From an uncultured Enterococcus sp. (lineage in GTDB: Bacteria; Bacillota; Bacilli; Lactobacillales; Enterococcaceae), in NCBI RefSeq assembly GCF_913775425.1, contig NZ_CAJYIS010000011.1, forward strand, positions 1 to 64,000: a stretch of DNA of 64,000 bases, given 5' to 3'. Below the pieces are notes generated by a model, which did no database searches, was not told where the DNA came from, and was given only the letters and a program-made list of their open reading frames with translations. How positions within the stretch are numbered: position 1 is the stretch's first letter; each line of letters begins with the position of its first letter. A program made the position numbers and the translations under genes. Below, in pieces: positions 19,478 through 30,253 of this stretch.

Positions 19478-20308
19478 ATGGAGCAGAAAAAAAGGCGTAA
19501 TGATTGGGGTTTACGATTTATTAAAGGGATGTTTATTGGATCAGGATTTATTTTACCAGGAGTCAGTGGTGGTGCTTTAGCCGCGATTTTTGGAATCTAT
19601 GAGCGGATTATTTCGTTTTTGGCGCATTTAACCCGTAACTTTAAAGAGAATGTCCTCTTTTTTATTCCGGTTGGGTTAGGCGGGATTACGGGTGTGTTTT
19701 TACTGTCGTTTTTGGTTAGTTTTTTATTAGGTGCATACGAAACGATCATTTTATGGTTTTTTGTTGGTTGTATTATCGGAACATTACCTTCTTTGTTTAA
19801 AGAAGCGAAAAAACATGGACGAACTTCGCGGGATTGGTTAGCCTTTGCTATCAGCTTTGTAATCGGCTTTTTATTTTTATGGCAAGGAGCTGCTTTATTT
19901 ACCGAAGTCGATCAAAATTTGGGGACGTGGACGATTGCTGGAGGATTGATTGGTTTAGGCATGATCGTTCCTGGACTTAGCCCGTCAAACTTTTTAGTCT
20001 ATATGGGCATGTATAAAGCGATGTCTGATGGGATCAAAACGCTAGACATAGCAGTAGTACTACCGATTGCAATCGGTGGGATTGTCACTGTATTGGTCTT
20101 CTCTAAGCTTGTGGATTTTATTTTGTCTCGCTGGTACGCGTTGTTCTTTCATGTGATTTTAGGGATCGTATTAGCATCTACGGTAATGATCATTCCAATC
20201 GACTACGCTGGAGTCAGTGCATTAGGCTATGTAAGTTGTGTCATCTTGCTTGGTTTAGGAATCGCATTAGGGGCATTTATGAGTCGTTTAGAAGAGCAAT
20301 ATAAGTAA
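19478..20308 (+). CDS. DUF368 membrane protein (PopT-type polyprenyl-phosphate transporter family)
   Basis: GFILPGVSGGALAAIFGIYERII and GMIVPGLSPSNFLVYMGMY motifs; AGGAG before ATG 19478. Confidence 0.88.
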   Translation: MEQKKRRNDWGLRFIKGMFIGSGFILPGVSGGALAAIFGIYERIISFLAHLTRNFKENVLFFIPVGLGGITGVFLLSFLVSFLLGAYETIILWFFVGCIIGTLPSLFKEAKKHGRTSRDWLAFAISFVIGFLFLWQGAALFTEVDQNLGTWTIAGGLIGLGMIVPGLSPSNFLVYMGMYKAMSDGIKTLDIAVVLPIAIGGIVTVLVFSKLVDFILSRWYALFFHVILGIVLASTVMIIPIDYAGVSALGYVSCVILLGLGIALGAFMSRLEEQYK

Positions 20309-20373
20309 TCAAAACACTTGAAATCTTATGAGTTTATGATACAATAATAAAAGTAGAATACTGTCAAATTGGG

Positions 20374-20407
20374 AAAATCGCGCTAATGACCATTAGTGCG
20401 ATTTTTT
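20374..20407 (+). terminator. Intrinsic terminator between DUF368 gene and dnaG
   Basis: AAAATCGCGCTAAT-GACC-ATTAGTGCGATTTTTT. Confidence 0.85.
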
Positions 20408-20444
20408 ACCGATGTTTCATGCACCCTTTTAGGAGGTGAAAGCG

Positions 20445-22259
20445 ATGAGTAAAATTCCTTCTGAGGTCATTGATGATATTCGAGAACGGACGAATATCGT
20501 GGAAGTTGTAGGACAATATGTCCAACTAAAAAAATCTGGACGTAACTACTCTGGATTATGTCCGTTTCATTCAGAAAAAACACCATCATTCACAGTGGCA
20601 GAAGACAAACAGATCTTCCATTGTTTTGGCTGTGGTAAAGGTGGAAATGTGTTTCGTTTTGTGCAAGAAATCGAAGGTCTATCGTTTGCAGAATCCGTCG
20701 TAAAAATCGCAGATTTAGAACAAATCGAACTGGACGTTCACTATCGAGATCAAGCACAGACGTCAACGAATACACAACATTCGCCCTTATATGCGTTACA
20801 TGAAAAGGCGGCACAATTTTATCATCATATTTTAGTCAATACAGCAGTTGGCCAAGAAGCTTTGACTTATTTGTACAATCGCGGTATGACAGATGAATTG
20901 ATCGAAGAATTTCAAATCGGGTTTGCTCCACCACAACGAGAATTTTTAGAACGAATCTTTGAAAAAGAAGCTTATGATAAAACGACGTATATAGAATCTG
21001 GTTTATTCATCGAACGTGATGATGGCTCACTTTTAGATCGGTTTTATCAACGAATCATGTTTCCGATTCGTAACGGCAATAAAAAAACGATTGCGTTTTC
21101 TGGACGTTGGTTTGAGTTGTCAGATGAAAAAAGCGAGCAAGCCAAGTATCTCAACTCACCAGAAACTCCAATTTTCAACAAGCGAAATGTGTTGTTTAAT
21201 TTGGATAAAGCTAAAGCAGAGATTCGTAAACAAGGAACGGTGTATTTATTTGAAGGCTTTATGGATGTCATTGCCGCTTTTCGTGCTGGACTGACTTCTG
21301 GTGTAGCCTCGATGGGGACTAGTTTGACCAGCCAACAGATTCAACGATTAGAGCAGTTGGCTACGAATTTAGTTTTTTGTTACGATGGCGATCGCGCGGG
21401 TCAAGAAGCGACTGCAAGAGGACTTGATTTATTACAAGAACATAGCCGTTTGCATTTAAGTGTGGTGCAACTAGGCAATGGGATTGATCCAGATGAGTTC
21501 ATACAACAACATGGCGCCAAAGCGTTTTTGCAATTAGTCGAACATGAGCAACAAACACCGTTCTCATTTACTGCTGATTTTTTGGCCAAACAGTATAATT
21601 TAAAAAACGAAAAAGAACGTGTCGCTTATTTAGAAATCGTCTTAAAAGAACTTGCTAAAGTCAATTCCTTGATTGAGCAAGATCAATATTTAACACAATT
21701 GGCTGAAAAATTTGATTTACAGCGTGCGACGTTAGAAAAACAAGTGCAGATGTACCAAAAAGAAGTACAGCCAATTCAATTTCAAACAAAACCAGTAAAT
21801 GTGCCGTTACGACAGCAAAAAAAAACGTTGGCTCAACGAGTACAAGAGTTATTGTTGTACCGAATGATGCACGAAAGCAGTTATCGTACAAAATTTAAAC
21901 AAACTACTGGAGTATTTTTAAATGAGCAATACCAGACTTTGTATGTATTGCTAGATACGTATTGTGCAACGCAAGAAGAGTTTGAAGTCGCTCGCTTCTT
22001 AGATTTTTTACAAGAGGAAGAATTGCGCACGCTTGTGTTGAATATCGTGGCACAAAATGTGTCGCAAGAAGGTTCCGACCTGGAATTTCAAGAGTTGATG
22101 AAACAGCTCGAACTAGCGCGTATTACACACGAGATTCAAGAAAAGACACTCGCACAAAAACGTGCGACGCAACTAGGCAATAACGAACAAGAGATAGCAT
22201 TAGCAATGGAAATTATTGCATTGACGAAACAATTAAAGCAGATACAAGTATCGCACTGA
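20445..22259 (+). CDS. dnaG: DNA primase
   Basis: [32 protein letters not shown] zinc ribbon; toprim [26 protein letters not shown]. Confidence 0.96.
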   Translation: MSKIPSEVIDDIRERTNIVEVVGQYVQLKKSGRNYSGLCPFHSEKTPSFTVAEDKQIFHCFGCGKGGNVFRFVQEIEGLSFAESVVKIADLEQIELDVHYRDQAQTSTNTQHSPLYALHEKAAQFYHHILVNTAVGQEALTYLYNRGMTDELIEEFQIGFAPPQREFLERIFEKEAYDKTTYIESGLFIERDDGSLLDRFYQRIMFPIRNGNKKTIAFSGRWFELSDEKSEQAKYLNSPETPIFNKRNVLFNLDKAKAEIRKQGTVYLFEGFMDVIAAFRAGLTSGVASMGTSLTSQQIQRLEQLATNLVFCYDGDRAGQEATARGLDLLQEHSRLHLSVVQLGNGIDPDEFIQQHGAKAFLQLVEHEQQTPFSFTADFLAKQYNLKNEKERVAYLEIVLKELAKVNSLIEQDQYLTQLAEKFDLQRATLEKQVQMYQKEVQPIQFQTKPVNVPLRQQKKTLAQRVQELLLYRMMHESSYRTKFKQTTGVFLNEQYQTLYVLLDTYCATQEEFEVARFLDFLQEEELRTLVLNIVAQNVSQEGSDLEFQELMKQLELARITHEIQEKTLAQKRATQLGNNEQEIALAMEIIALTKQLKQIQVSH

Positions 22260-22273
22260 AGGGGGCCTCTTTC

Positions 22274-23380
22274 ATGGCAGAAGAAGCAAAAAAAACATAT
22301 GAAAAAGCAGTAAACGACTTTATTCGAACAAATAAAGTCAAAGGACAAGTAGTTTATAGCGAATTGACCAATCAATTGGCAACACCGTTTGAATTAGATG
22401 CAGATGGCATGGATAAATTAATTCAAAAAGTGGAAGACGCAGGAATCAGTGTAGTAGATGAAAATGGTGAACCTTCTGTTCATGCATTAAAGGCAACTCA
22501 AAAACAAGTAAAACAAGAAACAAAGGAAGATCTCTCTGCACCAAACGGCGTTAAGATCAATGATCCTGTTCGGATGTACTTAAAAGAAATCGGCCGTGTA
22601 CCATTGTTAACAGCAGCTGAAGAAGTCGAGTTAGCGTTAAAAATCGAAGAAGGCGATCAAGAAGCAAAACAACGTCTTGCTGAAGCGAACTTACGTCTCG
22701 TTGTAAGTATTGCAAAACGTTACGTTGGTCGTGGTATGCAATTCTTGGATTTAATTCAAGAAGGAAATATGGGTTTGATGAAAGCTGTTGAAAAATTCGA
22801 TTACCGTAAAGGATTTAAATTTTCAACATATGCAACTTGGTGGATTCGCCAAGCGATCACACGTGCGATTGCTGACCAAGCACGTACCATCCGAATTCCA
22901 GTGCACATGGTTGAAACCATCAATAAATTGATTCGTATCCAACGTCAATTACTTCAAGATTTAGGGCGCGAACCAACACCTGAAGAAATTGGAGCGGAAA
23001 TGGATCTAACAACTGAAAAAGTACGTGAAATCTTAAAAATCGCTCAAGAACCAGTATCATTGGAAACGCCGATCGGTGAGGAAGATGATTCACATCTAGG
23101 TGACTTTATTGAAGACCAAGATGCTACAAGTCCTGCTGAACATGCAGCATATGAATTACTAAAAGAACAATTAGAAGATGTGCTAGATACATTGACGGAT
23201 CGTGAAGAAAATGTATTGCGTTTACGTTTTGGAATCGATGATGGCCGTACTCGTACGCTTGAAGAAGTTGGGAAAGTATTTGGTGTAACGCGTGAACGTA
23301 TCCGCCAAATCGAAGCAAAAGCATTGAGAAAACTACGCCATCCTTCTCGTTCGAAACAATTAAAAGACTTTTTAGAATAA
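22274..23380 (+). CDS. rpoD: RNA polymerase primary sigma factor
   Basis: Regions 1.2-4.2: [69 protein letters not shown]. Confidence 0.98.
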   Translation: MAEEAKKTYEKAVNDFIRTNKVKGQVVYSELTNQLATPFELDADGMDKLIQKVEDAGISVVDENGEPSVHALKATQKQVKQETKEDLSAPNGVKINDPVRMYLKEIGRVPLLTAAEEVELALKIEEGDQEAKQRLAEANLRLVVSIAKRYVGRGMQFLDLIQEGNMGLMKAVEKFDYRKGFKFSTYATWWIRQAITRAIADQARTIRIPVHMVETINKLIRIQRQLLQDLGREPTPEEIGAEMDLTTEKVREILKIAQEPVSLETPIGEEDDSHLGDFIEDQDATSPAEHAAYELLKEQLEDVLDTLTDREENVLRLRFGIDDGRTRTLEEVGKVFGVTRERIRQIEAKALRKLRHPSRSKQLKDFLE

Positions 23381-23388
23381 AGATACTG

Positions 23389-23432
23389 GCAGTGGCTTTT
23401 AGAAGCGTAAGCTTTTGAAAGTCACTGTTTTT
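23389..23432 (+). terminator. Intrinsic terminator after rpoD
   Basis: CAGTGgCTTTTagAAGC-GTAA-GCTTttGAAAGtCACTG + T5. Confidence 0.75.
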
Positions 23433-23540
23433 CGTTTATAGAGTTTCGTTTACAGTCTTGTAACTTTGCTTTTTTTACGTTTTATTATAGTGTATGATAG
23501 AAGTACTGTGAATGAAAGAAAAGGAGTCGAGTGGTACTAC

Positions 23541-25703
23541 ATGAAAACTTGTCCAAATTGTGGTTTTGAACCACTTAACGGGGATTTAATTTGTCCCAAT
23601 TGTAAAGCAGAAATAAAAGAGAATATCGCCAAAAAAATCAGTGAAGATCAAGTCGATCATCCTGAAACAAGTGAAGCGGTCGAAAACGACAATATAGAGT
23701 GGGCGGAATTAAAAGAAATTTCTTTAGGGGAAGTCATGGATCAATTTCATCATCTTTATGATGAAACGAGTGTGGAAGAGCCAACTGAAGTTTCAAAAAC
23801 GGTCGATCGTCCAGAACGCGATTTAGCAGAGACACCTGTAACAGAGTTTGAAGATGATCCGATTTTAGCGGCTTATCTAAAAGCGTACAAAGAAGGACGT
23901 CATTTAGAAGCACAAGAAGAAATTAAAGCATTGATCCGCCAAAAAGAAACAGAACAAGCAAGTCAAGAAACGGATCACACCGAGGAACAAACAGATCCGT
24001 TACCAAACGATGCTGCGTTTGTTCAACCAGAAAGCGAGCCATCTGAAGATGAAGAAAAGGATACTATAGCAAACATTTCGGAATCTAAAGAACTTATGGA
24101 GCCAAAAGAGCCGACGGAAACAGAAGAGATAGCGGAAACAGAAGAAACAGAAGAAACAGAAGAAATAAAAACAGCGAATACTAAGGAAACAAAAGAGATA
24201 GCAGAACATGTAGATCTAGAAGCAAAAAGTCTGCCAATTGTAGCTAACGAAGTTATAGATCAAGATATGATTTTAGAAACGAGTGAAGCGTTGATCGATG
24301 AAGTCACATCGTCAACACCTACAAGTGAAGCGGAGCAAAAAGTTCAAAAGGCTGTAGATCTTTTAAACCAAGAAACGACTACGAAGGTCATTCCTGAAGC
24401 TGCTTCTGAAAGTTTTATCCCAGCTACTGATACCTTGGCGACCAATCATGAGCAAAATCAATCACCAAAAGAAGAACCAAAAGAAGAACCAAAAGAAGAA
24501 CAGCCTCTAAAAACGAAGCGTGTAAAACGTTCGCGTAAAAAATGGTCGAAGAAACAAAAGCGTATTGTATGGTACACAGTAGCGGTGATCGCTATCATCA
24601 GTGTGAGTGGTGGTGTGTATTATGCACATCAACAAGAGCTTGAACGTCAAGCCCAAGCAGCGTTAGTCAAAAAAGAACAAACTGTTGCCACGATTAGCCA
24701 AGAGGTAAAAGCATTATCTACTTTGAAGACAGAGCCAATCATTAAAAGTACAACAACGAAACAACAATTACTGGATTATCAAAAACAATTGACAAACTAT
24801 AAAGGAATCAAAGACGAAAAAGCAACCAATCAATTCTTGACTACACTATTGACACAATATGAACAAGAAACGACATTAAACGAGCAATTCGATTCACCAG
24901 TTTTAGTCGACGGTCAAGTAAATGAAAAAGCTTATGTTGTCGATACCCAAACGTTTTTAGCGGTGCCACTTAACGGTGATACGACTTTTGAAAAAGCGTA
25001 TAATCAAGCCGTAGCGATCGGTCAAAAACAGGTGGAACAAGCGCAAACAGTGAAAGAAGCAGTAGCAAAACTCACTTCTGGACTTAAAGGTGAAGAACTG
25101 GCTACAAGTGTCACCAATACGACATATGCAGATACCTTAAAACAAGTCAATGCATTAAAGGATACGGCATTAAAAACCAAGCTTACAAATGAATTAAAAC
25201 CAGTGAAAACTGCTTTAGATAAACGCGAAGCAGCGGCAAAAGCCGCTAAAGCGCAAGCGGAAAAAGAAAAAGCAGCGCAAGCAGCCGCGGCTGAACAACA
25301 AGCAAGTGAAGATGCGATGTTAGCTAAAATTACAGCCAATACGCAATATAGTCAAGCTAGTCAGGTGCTTTCGGCATCCACACCTGTAAATAAAGAAAAT
25401 CGCCCCATTATTGCATCACGTCAAAGTGATATCGATAATAGTACAAGCGAAGCGTGGCAGTGGGCAGATGGCGTATATGACTCAGTGATCAATCAATGTA
25501 TTGCAAGAGGGTATATCGTCTCAGGTGGGTTTTATTTGCAACGTGCGCGGATTGAAAATGGGCAAGGATATTATAATCTATATGCGACCACAAATGAATC
25601 TCGTTTATTAAGTGGAGTTGGAGAATCAGGGATACCGATGTATATCGCGACGATCAATGACAAAACTGGCTTCTTTAAAGGAAATGGAAATGGAACGAAC
25701 TAA
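23541..25703 (+). CDS. Zinc-ribbon, single-TM protein with Glu-rich repetitive linker and extracytoplasmic C-terminal region
   Basis: MKTCPNCGFEPLNGDLICPNCKAEI; TM IVWYTVAVIAIISVSGGVYY; upstream 25 codons of the track ORF look non-coding. Confidence 0.8.
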   Translation: MKTCPNCGFEPLNGDLICPNCKAEIKENIAKKISEDQVDHPETSEAVENDNIEWAELKEISLGEVMDQFHHLYDETSVEEPTEVSKTVDRPERDLAETPVTEFEDDPILAAYLKAYKEGRHLEAQEEIKALIRQKETEQASQETDHTEEQTDPLPNDAAFVQPESEPSEDEEKDTIANISESKELMEPKEPTETEEIAETEETEETEEIKTANTKETKEIAEHVDLEAKSLPIVANEVIDQDMILETSEALIDEVTSSTPTSEAEQKVQKAVDLLNQETTTKVIPEAASESFIPATDTLATNHEQNQSPKEEPKEEPKEEQPLKTKRVKRSRKKWSKKQKRIVWYTVAVIAIISVSGGVYYAHQQELERQAQAALVKKEQTVATISQEVKALSTLKTEPIIKSTTTKQQLLDYQKQLTNYKGIKDEKATNQFLTTLLTQYEQETTLNEQFDSPVLVDGQVNEKAYVVDTQTFLAVPLNGDTTFEKAYNQAVAIGQKQVEQAQTVKEAVAKLTSGLKGEELATSVTNTTYADTLKQVNALKDTALKTKLTNELKPVKTALDKREAAAKAAKAQAEKEKAAQAAAAEQQASEDAMLAKITANTQYSQASQVLSASTPVNKENRPIIASRQSDIDNSTSEAWQWADGVYDSVINQCIARGYIVSGGFYLQRARIENGQGYYNLYATTNESRLLSGVGESGIPMYIATINDKTGFFKGNGNGTN
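24138..24166 (+). repeat. In-frame 9-bp microrepeat (ACAGAAGAA) in zinc-ribbon protein gene
   Basis: acagaagaaacagaagaaacagaagaa. Confidence 0.8.
24465..24500 (+). repeat. In-frame 12-bp tandem repeat (CCAAAAGAAGAA x3), encodes (PKEE)3
   Basis: Three exact units at 24465, 24477, 24489. Confidence 0.9.
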
Positions 25704-25731
25704 GATCTCTTAGTTCAAAAGGAGAACAACT

Positions 25732-26622
25732 ATGAATGAATTATTAGCAAGTATCTTTACTGGCTTGATCATTGATGAAAATGATCAGGCGTATTATGTA
25801 CAAAAAAATGGTGTGACGTTTCGTTTGTTAAAATCAGAAGGAGAACACAAATTAGGTGAAGCAGTAGAAGGATTTGGATATCAAAATCAAAGTCAAGACA
25901 ATTGTTTTACCACTCAAATTCCTAAAAGTCGTAAAGGACACTTTGCCTTTGCGACGGTTAAAGATGTTCGTCGAGATCTAGGCGTATTTGTAGACATCGG
26001 CCTACCGGATAAAGATATCGCCGTATCCCTTGATGAATTGCCTACGATGCGTGAACTGTGGCCTAAAAAAGGGGACCGTTTGATGGTCCAATTAACAGTC
26101 GATGCTAAAAATCGTATTTGGGCTTCAATAGCAGAAGAAAAGATTTTTAGAGCATTATCTAAAAATGGAACGCCTGATTTGAAAAACAAAGATATTTCAG
26201 GAACTGTTTTTCGTTTGAAATTAATGGGAACGTATCTGTTGACCGACGATTTTTATATTGGATTTATCCATCCATCTGAGCGTTTTAATGAACCTCGTTT
26301 GGGTGAAGTCGTCAATGGTCGCGTCATTGGAATCCGTCCTGATGGTGTGTTGAATCTGTCGTTGAAACCACGTGCACATGAAGCTATCAGTGATGACGCT
26401 GCTATGATCCTAGCGTATCTGGAGCGGACACCGACACGTACGATGCCGTATACAGATAAATCTGATCCAGAAGCAATCAAGCAAATGTTTGGGATCAGTA
26501 AAGGGCAGTTCAAACGTGCAATCGGGCATCTATTAAAAGCGCGTTTGATCAAACAAGCAGATGGACAAACACAATTACTTGCACCAACTCCTCAAGAAGA
26601 CTTGTCGAAAACTGAAAAGTAA
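25732..26622 (+). CDS. cvfB: CvfB-family S1 RNA-binding protein
   Basis: S1-like domains GVFVDIGLPDKDIAVSLDELP; C-terminal winged-helix region. Confidence 0.85.
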   Translation: MNELLASIFTGLIIDENDQAYYVQKNGVTFRLLKSEGEHKLGEAVEGFGYQNQSQDNCFTTQIPKSRKGHFAFATVKDVRRDLGVFVDIGLPDKDIAVSLDELPTMRELWPKKGDRLMVQLTVDAKNRIWASIAEEKIFRALSKNGTPDLKNKDISGTVFRLKLMGTYLLTDDFYIGFIHPSERFNEPRLGEVVNGRVIGIRPDGVLNLSLKPRAHEAISDDAAMILAYLERTPTRTMPYTDKSDPEAIKQMFGISKGQFKRAIGHLLKARLIKQADGQTQLLAPTPQEDLSKTEK

Positions 26623-26623
26623 A

Positions 26624-26638
26624 TTATAATGATTCTAG
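26624..26638 (+). promoter_or_regulatory. Candidate PerR box upstream of fur
   Basis: TTATAATGATTCTAG, 12/14 matches to TTATAAT-N-ATTATAA. Confidence 0.55.
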
Positions 26639-26665
26639 TATAGAATCCTTTACCAATTGTGTAAA

Positions 26666-26680
26666 TGAGAATAATGATAA
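26666..26680 (+). promoter_or_regulatory. Candidate Fur box upstream of fur
   Basis: TGAGAATAATGATAA, 11/14 matches to TGATAAT-N-ATTATCA. Confidence 0.45.
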
Positions 26681-26689
26681 AGTAGGTGC

Positions 26690-27160
26690 ATGCTCGTGAA
26701 CACTGTTTCTGCCTTGAAAAAAACGAAGCAGCAACTTCATGATTCCGGATTTAAATTGACTCCTCAACGAGAAGCGACGGTCTTGGTATTATTGGAAAAT
26801 GAAAAAGAGCATCTTTCTGCTGAAGAAATTTACTTTTTTGTGAAGAAAAAAAGCCCAGAGATCGGCTTGGCTACGGTCTATCGCACATTAGAAATTTTAA
26901 CAGAATTACATGTCGTCAATAAAGTAAGCTTTAATGATGGCGTTGCGCGTTATGATCTAAGAAAAGAAGGTGCGGAACATTTCCATCACCATCTGCTGTG
27001 TTTAGAGTGTGGCAATATTGAAGAAATTGAAGAAGACCTTTTGGGCAGTGTGGAAGAAGTTGTCGAAGATCGCTATCGTTTCATCGTAAAAGATCATCGA
27101 TTGACGTTTCACGGGATTTGCCATGAGTGTCAAGAAAAGATCAAACAAGCAAAAGAGTAA
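26690..27160 (+). CDS. fur: Ferric uptake regulator
   Basis: KLTPQREATVLVLLENEKEHLSAEEIY, KSPEIGLATVYRTLEILTELHVV, HFHHHLLCLECG; very similar to remembered B. subtilis Fur. Confidence 0.9.
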   Translation: MLVNTVSALKKTKQQLHDSGFKLTPQREATVLVLLENEKEHLSAEEIYFFVKKKSPEIGLATVYRTLEILTELHVVNKVSFNDGVARYDLRKEGAEHFHHHLLCLECGNIEEIEEDLLGSVEEVVEDRYRFIVKDHRLTFHGICHECQEKIKQAKE

Positions 27161-27179
27161 TCTTTTGCTTGTTTTATTT
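27143..27179 (+). terminator. Terminator overlapping fur stop codon
   Basis: AAACAAGCAAAAGA-GTAA-TCTTTTGCTTGTTT + T-rich tail; TAA in loop. Confidence 0.85.
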
Positions 27180-27252
27180 TGGTGAAAATCAGTATCGTTT
27201 AGCTAAAAAATTTGTTATGATAGACCAATGAAGATGGGAAGGATGTGAGACT

Positions 27253-28143
27253 ATGAATGAGCAGATCGAAGAATACTTGCATTATTTGACAATCGAGCGA
27301 GGCTTGTCAAGTAATACTAGACAAAGTTATGCTCGTGATCTCACCCAATATATGACGTTTTTGACAAAGCGAAACATCAGCGATTGGCAACAAGTCGATC
27401 GTTATCTCGTGATCGATTTTTTAGAAACATTGCAACAAGCAGGTAAATCGACCGCGACCGTGACACGGATGATTTCAAGTTTGCGCCGGTTCCATCAATT
27501 TTTACGTCAAGAGCGTGTAACAGATCATGATCCAATGCAACATATCGAAACGCCAAAAAAAAAGCAAGCACTGCCAGATACATTGAGTCTTGAAGAAGTT
27601 GAGCGATTGATCCAAGCGCCTGATACTCAGACAACTTTAGGTATTCGCGATCGTGCGTTATTAGAAGTGATGTATGCAACTGGACTACGTGTCAGCGAAG
27701 TGATCAACTTGCGTCTAAGTGATATCCATTTAAATATGGCGCTACTTCAAACATTAGGTAAAGGTGATAAAGAACGGATCGTCCCTTTAGGTGATTTGGC
27801 AATCGAATGGATCGAACGTTATTTAGACGAGTCACGACCACTACTTGTCAAAAAAAATCCAGACGAGACGGTCTTATTCGTCAATCATCATGGCAAACAA
27901 TTAAGTCGCCAAGGAGTATGGAAAAATCTAAAACAAATCGTACGCGATGCAGGGATTTTTAAAACGGTCACTCCACATACATTACGTCATAGTTTTGCTA
28001 CACATCTACTTGAAAATGGTGCAGATCTTAGAACAGTTCAAGAATTACTAGGACATGCAGATATTTCGACCACACAGATCTATACACATATCACTAAAAA
28101 ACGAATGACCGAAGTGTATAAACAATACTTTCCTCGTGCATAG
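27253..28143 (+). CDS. xerD: Tyrosine recombinase XerD
   Basis: YATGLRVSEVINLRLSDI, TPHTLRHSFATHLLENGADLRTVQELLGHADISTTQIYTHI. Confidence 0.93.
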   Translation: MNEQIEEYLHYLTIERGLSSNTRQSYARDLTQYMTFLTKRNISDWQQVDRYLVIDFLETLQQAGKSTATVTRMISSLRRFHQFLRQERVTDHDPMQHIETPKKKQALPDTLSLEEVERLIQAPDTQTTLGIRDRALLEVMYATGLRVSEVINLRLSDIHLNMALLQTLGKGDKERIVPLGDLAIEWIERYLDESRPLLVKKNPDETVLFVNHHGKQLSRQGVWKNLKQIVRDAGIFKTVTPHTLRHSFATHLLENGADLRTVQELLGHADISTTQIYTHITKKRMTEVYKQYFPRA

Positions 28144-28154
28144 GAGTACATAAA

Positions 28155-28919
28155 ATGGAAGAAATGAAAGTCAAATTAGCAATTTTCGAGGGACCACTCG
28201 ATTTATTGCTTCATTTATTAAGTGAATTGGAATTAGACATCTATGAGATTCCGATTTCTGAAATCACCGATCAATACTTAACGTATATTCACGCGATGAA
28301 ACATCTTGAATTAGAAGTTGCAGGTGAATATTTGGTGATGGCAGCGACATTAATGGCGATGAAGAGCCGAATGTTATTGCCAACAGAAGAACTTGAAGAA
28401 GAATGGATCGATTTTGAAGAAGAAGATCCTCGAGAACAATTGATTGCGCAGTTGATCGAGTATAAAAAATACAAACAGGCTGCGCAACGACTGTCCTCGT
28501 TTGCACTTGAGCGCAGTGCCTTTTTTCATAGCGAACCACTCGAACTAGAAGCGTATCAAGAGATTCCCAGTGAACTTGCTGCAAATCAATTTAATACGAT
28601 CGACTTGTTCTTAGCTTTTCATCAGTTATTAGAAAAGAAGAAAAAGCGTCAGAAAATCGAAGCTTCGATCGCAAAAGATGAAACGACCGTAGATGAAAAA
28701 ATCGAATGGATCACCAAGCAATTACAGACTAATTTTGTATTTGGCTGTACGCTGGAGACATTATTAGTCACCGGGACAAAAGAAGAGCTTGTCACTACAT
28801 TTATGGCGATGCTTGAATTGATGAAGTATCAAAAAATTAAAGTAGACCAACCTTCTCAGTATGAAGAAATCAAGATCTATCCAGGAGAAAACTTACATGA
28901 AGTCATATCAAGAGATTGA
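28155..28919 (+). CDS. scpA: Segregation and condensation protein A
   Basis: KLAIFEGPLDLLLHLLSELELDIYEIPISEITDQYL. Confidence 0.95.
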   Translation: MEEMKVKLAIFEGPLDLLLHLLSELELDIYEIPISEITDQYLTYIHAMKHLELEVAGEYLVMAATLMAMKSRMLLPTEELEEEWIDFEEEDPREQLIAQLIEYKKYKQAAQRLSSFALERSAFFHSEPLELEAYQEIPSELAANQFNTIDLFLAFHQLLEKKKKRQKIEASIAKDETTVDEKIEWITKQLQTNFVFGCTLETLLVTGTKEELVTTFMAMLELMKYQKIKVDQPSQYEEIKIYPGENLHEVISRD

Positions 28920-29472
28920 AGCATTACTCTTTATCGTAGGTCAAGAAGGCATTGGCTTAAATGAGCTAAGTACGATCTTACAACGATCAAAAGCAGTAGT
29001 GTATGAACAAATCCAGCAATTAAATCAGCGTTACGAACAAGATCCAGAGTGTGCCTTTTGTATTTTGGAAACAGGACAACAATTTAGTTTAGCGACCAAA
29101 CCACTACTGGCTCCTTTATTAAAAGAATACGCGCGCTCTCCGCTTGCAGGACGTCTATCCCAAGCGGCATTAGAGACATTGGCGATTATCGCTTATAAAC
29201 AACCTATCACGAGAGTCGAGATCGAAGCGATCCGCGGGGTTAAGGCCTCTGGATCACTGCAAAAATTAGTAGCACTACAATTAGTAGAAGAAAAAGGTCG
29301 CGTGGATGGACCGGGACGTGCGATTATGTACGGGACATCGACTTATTTCATGAATTATTTTGGGTTAAAAGATTTAAGCGAATTACCAGATTTAGATGTC
29401 ATGACGGCCGATTTAGAAGAACCGATTCAAGATCTTTTTGAGCCGATTATCGATATAGAGGAGAACGAATAA
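28897..29472 (+). CDS. scpB: Segregation and condensation protein B
   Basis: MKSYQEIEALLFIVGQEGIGLNEL...; ETLAIIAYKQPITRVEIEAIRGV; start 28897. Confidence 0.95.
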   Translation: MKSYQEIEALLFIVGQEGIGLNELSTILQRSKAVVYEQIQQLNQRYEQDPECAFCILETGQQFSLATKPLLAPLLKEYARSPLAGRLSQAALETLAIIAYKQPITRVEIEAIRGVKASGSLQKLVALQLVEEKGRVDGPGRAIMYGTSTYFMNYFGLKDLSELPDLDVMTADLEEPIQDLFEPIIDIEENE

Positions 29473-30188
29473 TGGAACGAGTACAAAAAGTAATTGCGCA
29501 AGCAGGGATTGCTTCACGCAGAAAAGCAGAACAATTGATTTTAGAAGGGCGTGTGGCGATCAACGGACAAGTCATTCGGGAATTAGGAACAAAAGTCAGT
29601 AAAAAAGATGAGGTTGCTGTAGACGGTGTGCCGATTAGTAGTGAGCAAGACGTGTACTTTATGTTTTACAAACCTCGAGGGGTTATCTCGGCAGTAAGTG
29701 ATGATAAAAAACGTAAAGTCGTTACCGATTATTTCAGTGATGTTTCTGAACGTATCTATCCAGTAGGGCGTTTGGATTATGATACATCTGGTTTATTGTT
29801 GTTGACAAATGATGGTGATTTTGCGCAACGTTTAACACATCCCAAGCATGAAGTAGAAAAAAAATATGTAGCAAAAGTCAAAGGTGTAGCATTACCACAA
29901 GATCTAAAGCCTTTGACACGAGGGATTCGCTACAAGGGTGAAAAATATGCACCTGCTCGCTTTGATATTTTATCTACCGATCATCAAGCAAAGACGAGTA
30001 TCGTACAATTGACGATTCATGAAGGAAAAAACCATCAAGTCAAGCACATGCTAGAAGCAGTTAAATTGCCTGTCCAAAAATTAAAACGGGAGCAGTATGG
30101 ACCCTTGACGCTTGGAAATTTACGTCCAGGCGAATTTCGTGAGTTATCGAAAAAAGAGATCAATGCACTTTTAGAAAGTAGTAAATAA
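29472..30188 (+). CDS. rluB: RluB/RsuA-family pseudouridine synthase
   Basis: RVQKVIAQAGIASRRKAEQLI S4 domain; PVGRLDYDTSGLLLLTNDGDF. Confidence 0.93.
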   Translation: MERVQKVIAQAGIASRRKAEQLILEGRVAINGQVIRELGTKVSKKDEVAVDGVPISSEQDVYFMFYKPRGVISAVSDDKKRKVVTDYFSDVSERIYPVGRLDYDTSGLLLLTNDGDFAQRLTHPKHEVEKKYVAKVKGVALPQDLKPLTRGIRYKGEKYAPARFDILSTDHQAKTSIVQLTIHEGKNHQVKHMLEAVKLPVQKLKREQYGPLTLGNLRPGEFRELSKKEINALLESSK

Positions 30189-30253
30189 CAAACGAATTAC
30201 TTGAGAAGAGAAGCAAAGGCGTGTATAATAACCCTATCAAATAAAATTTAAGG

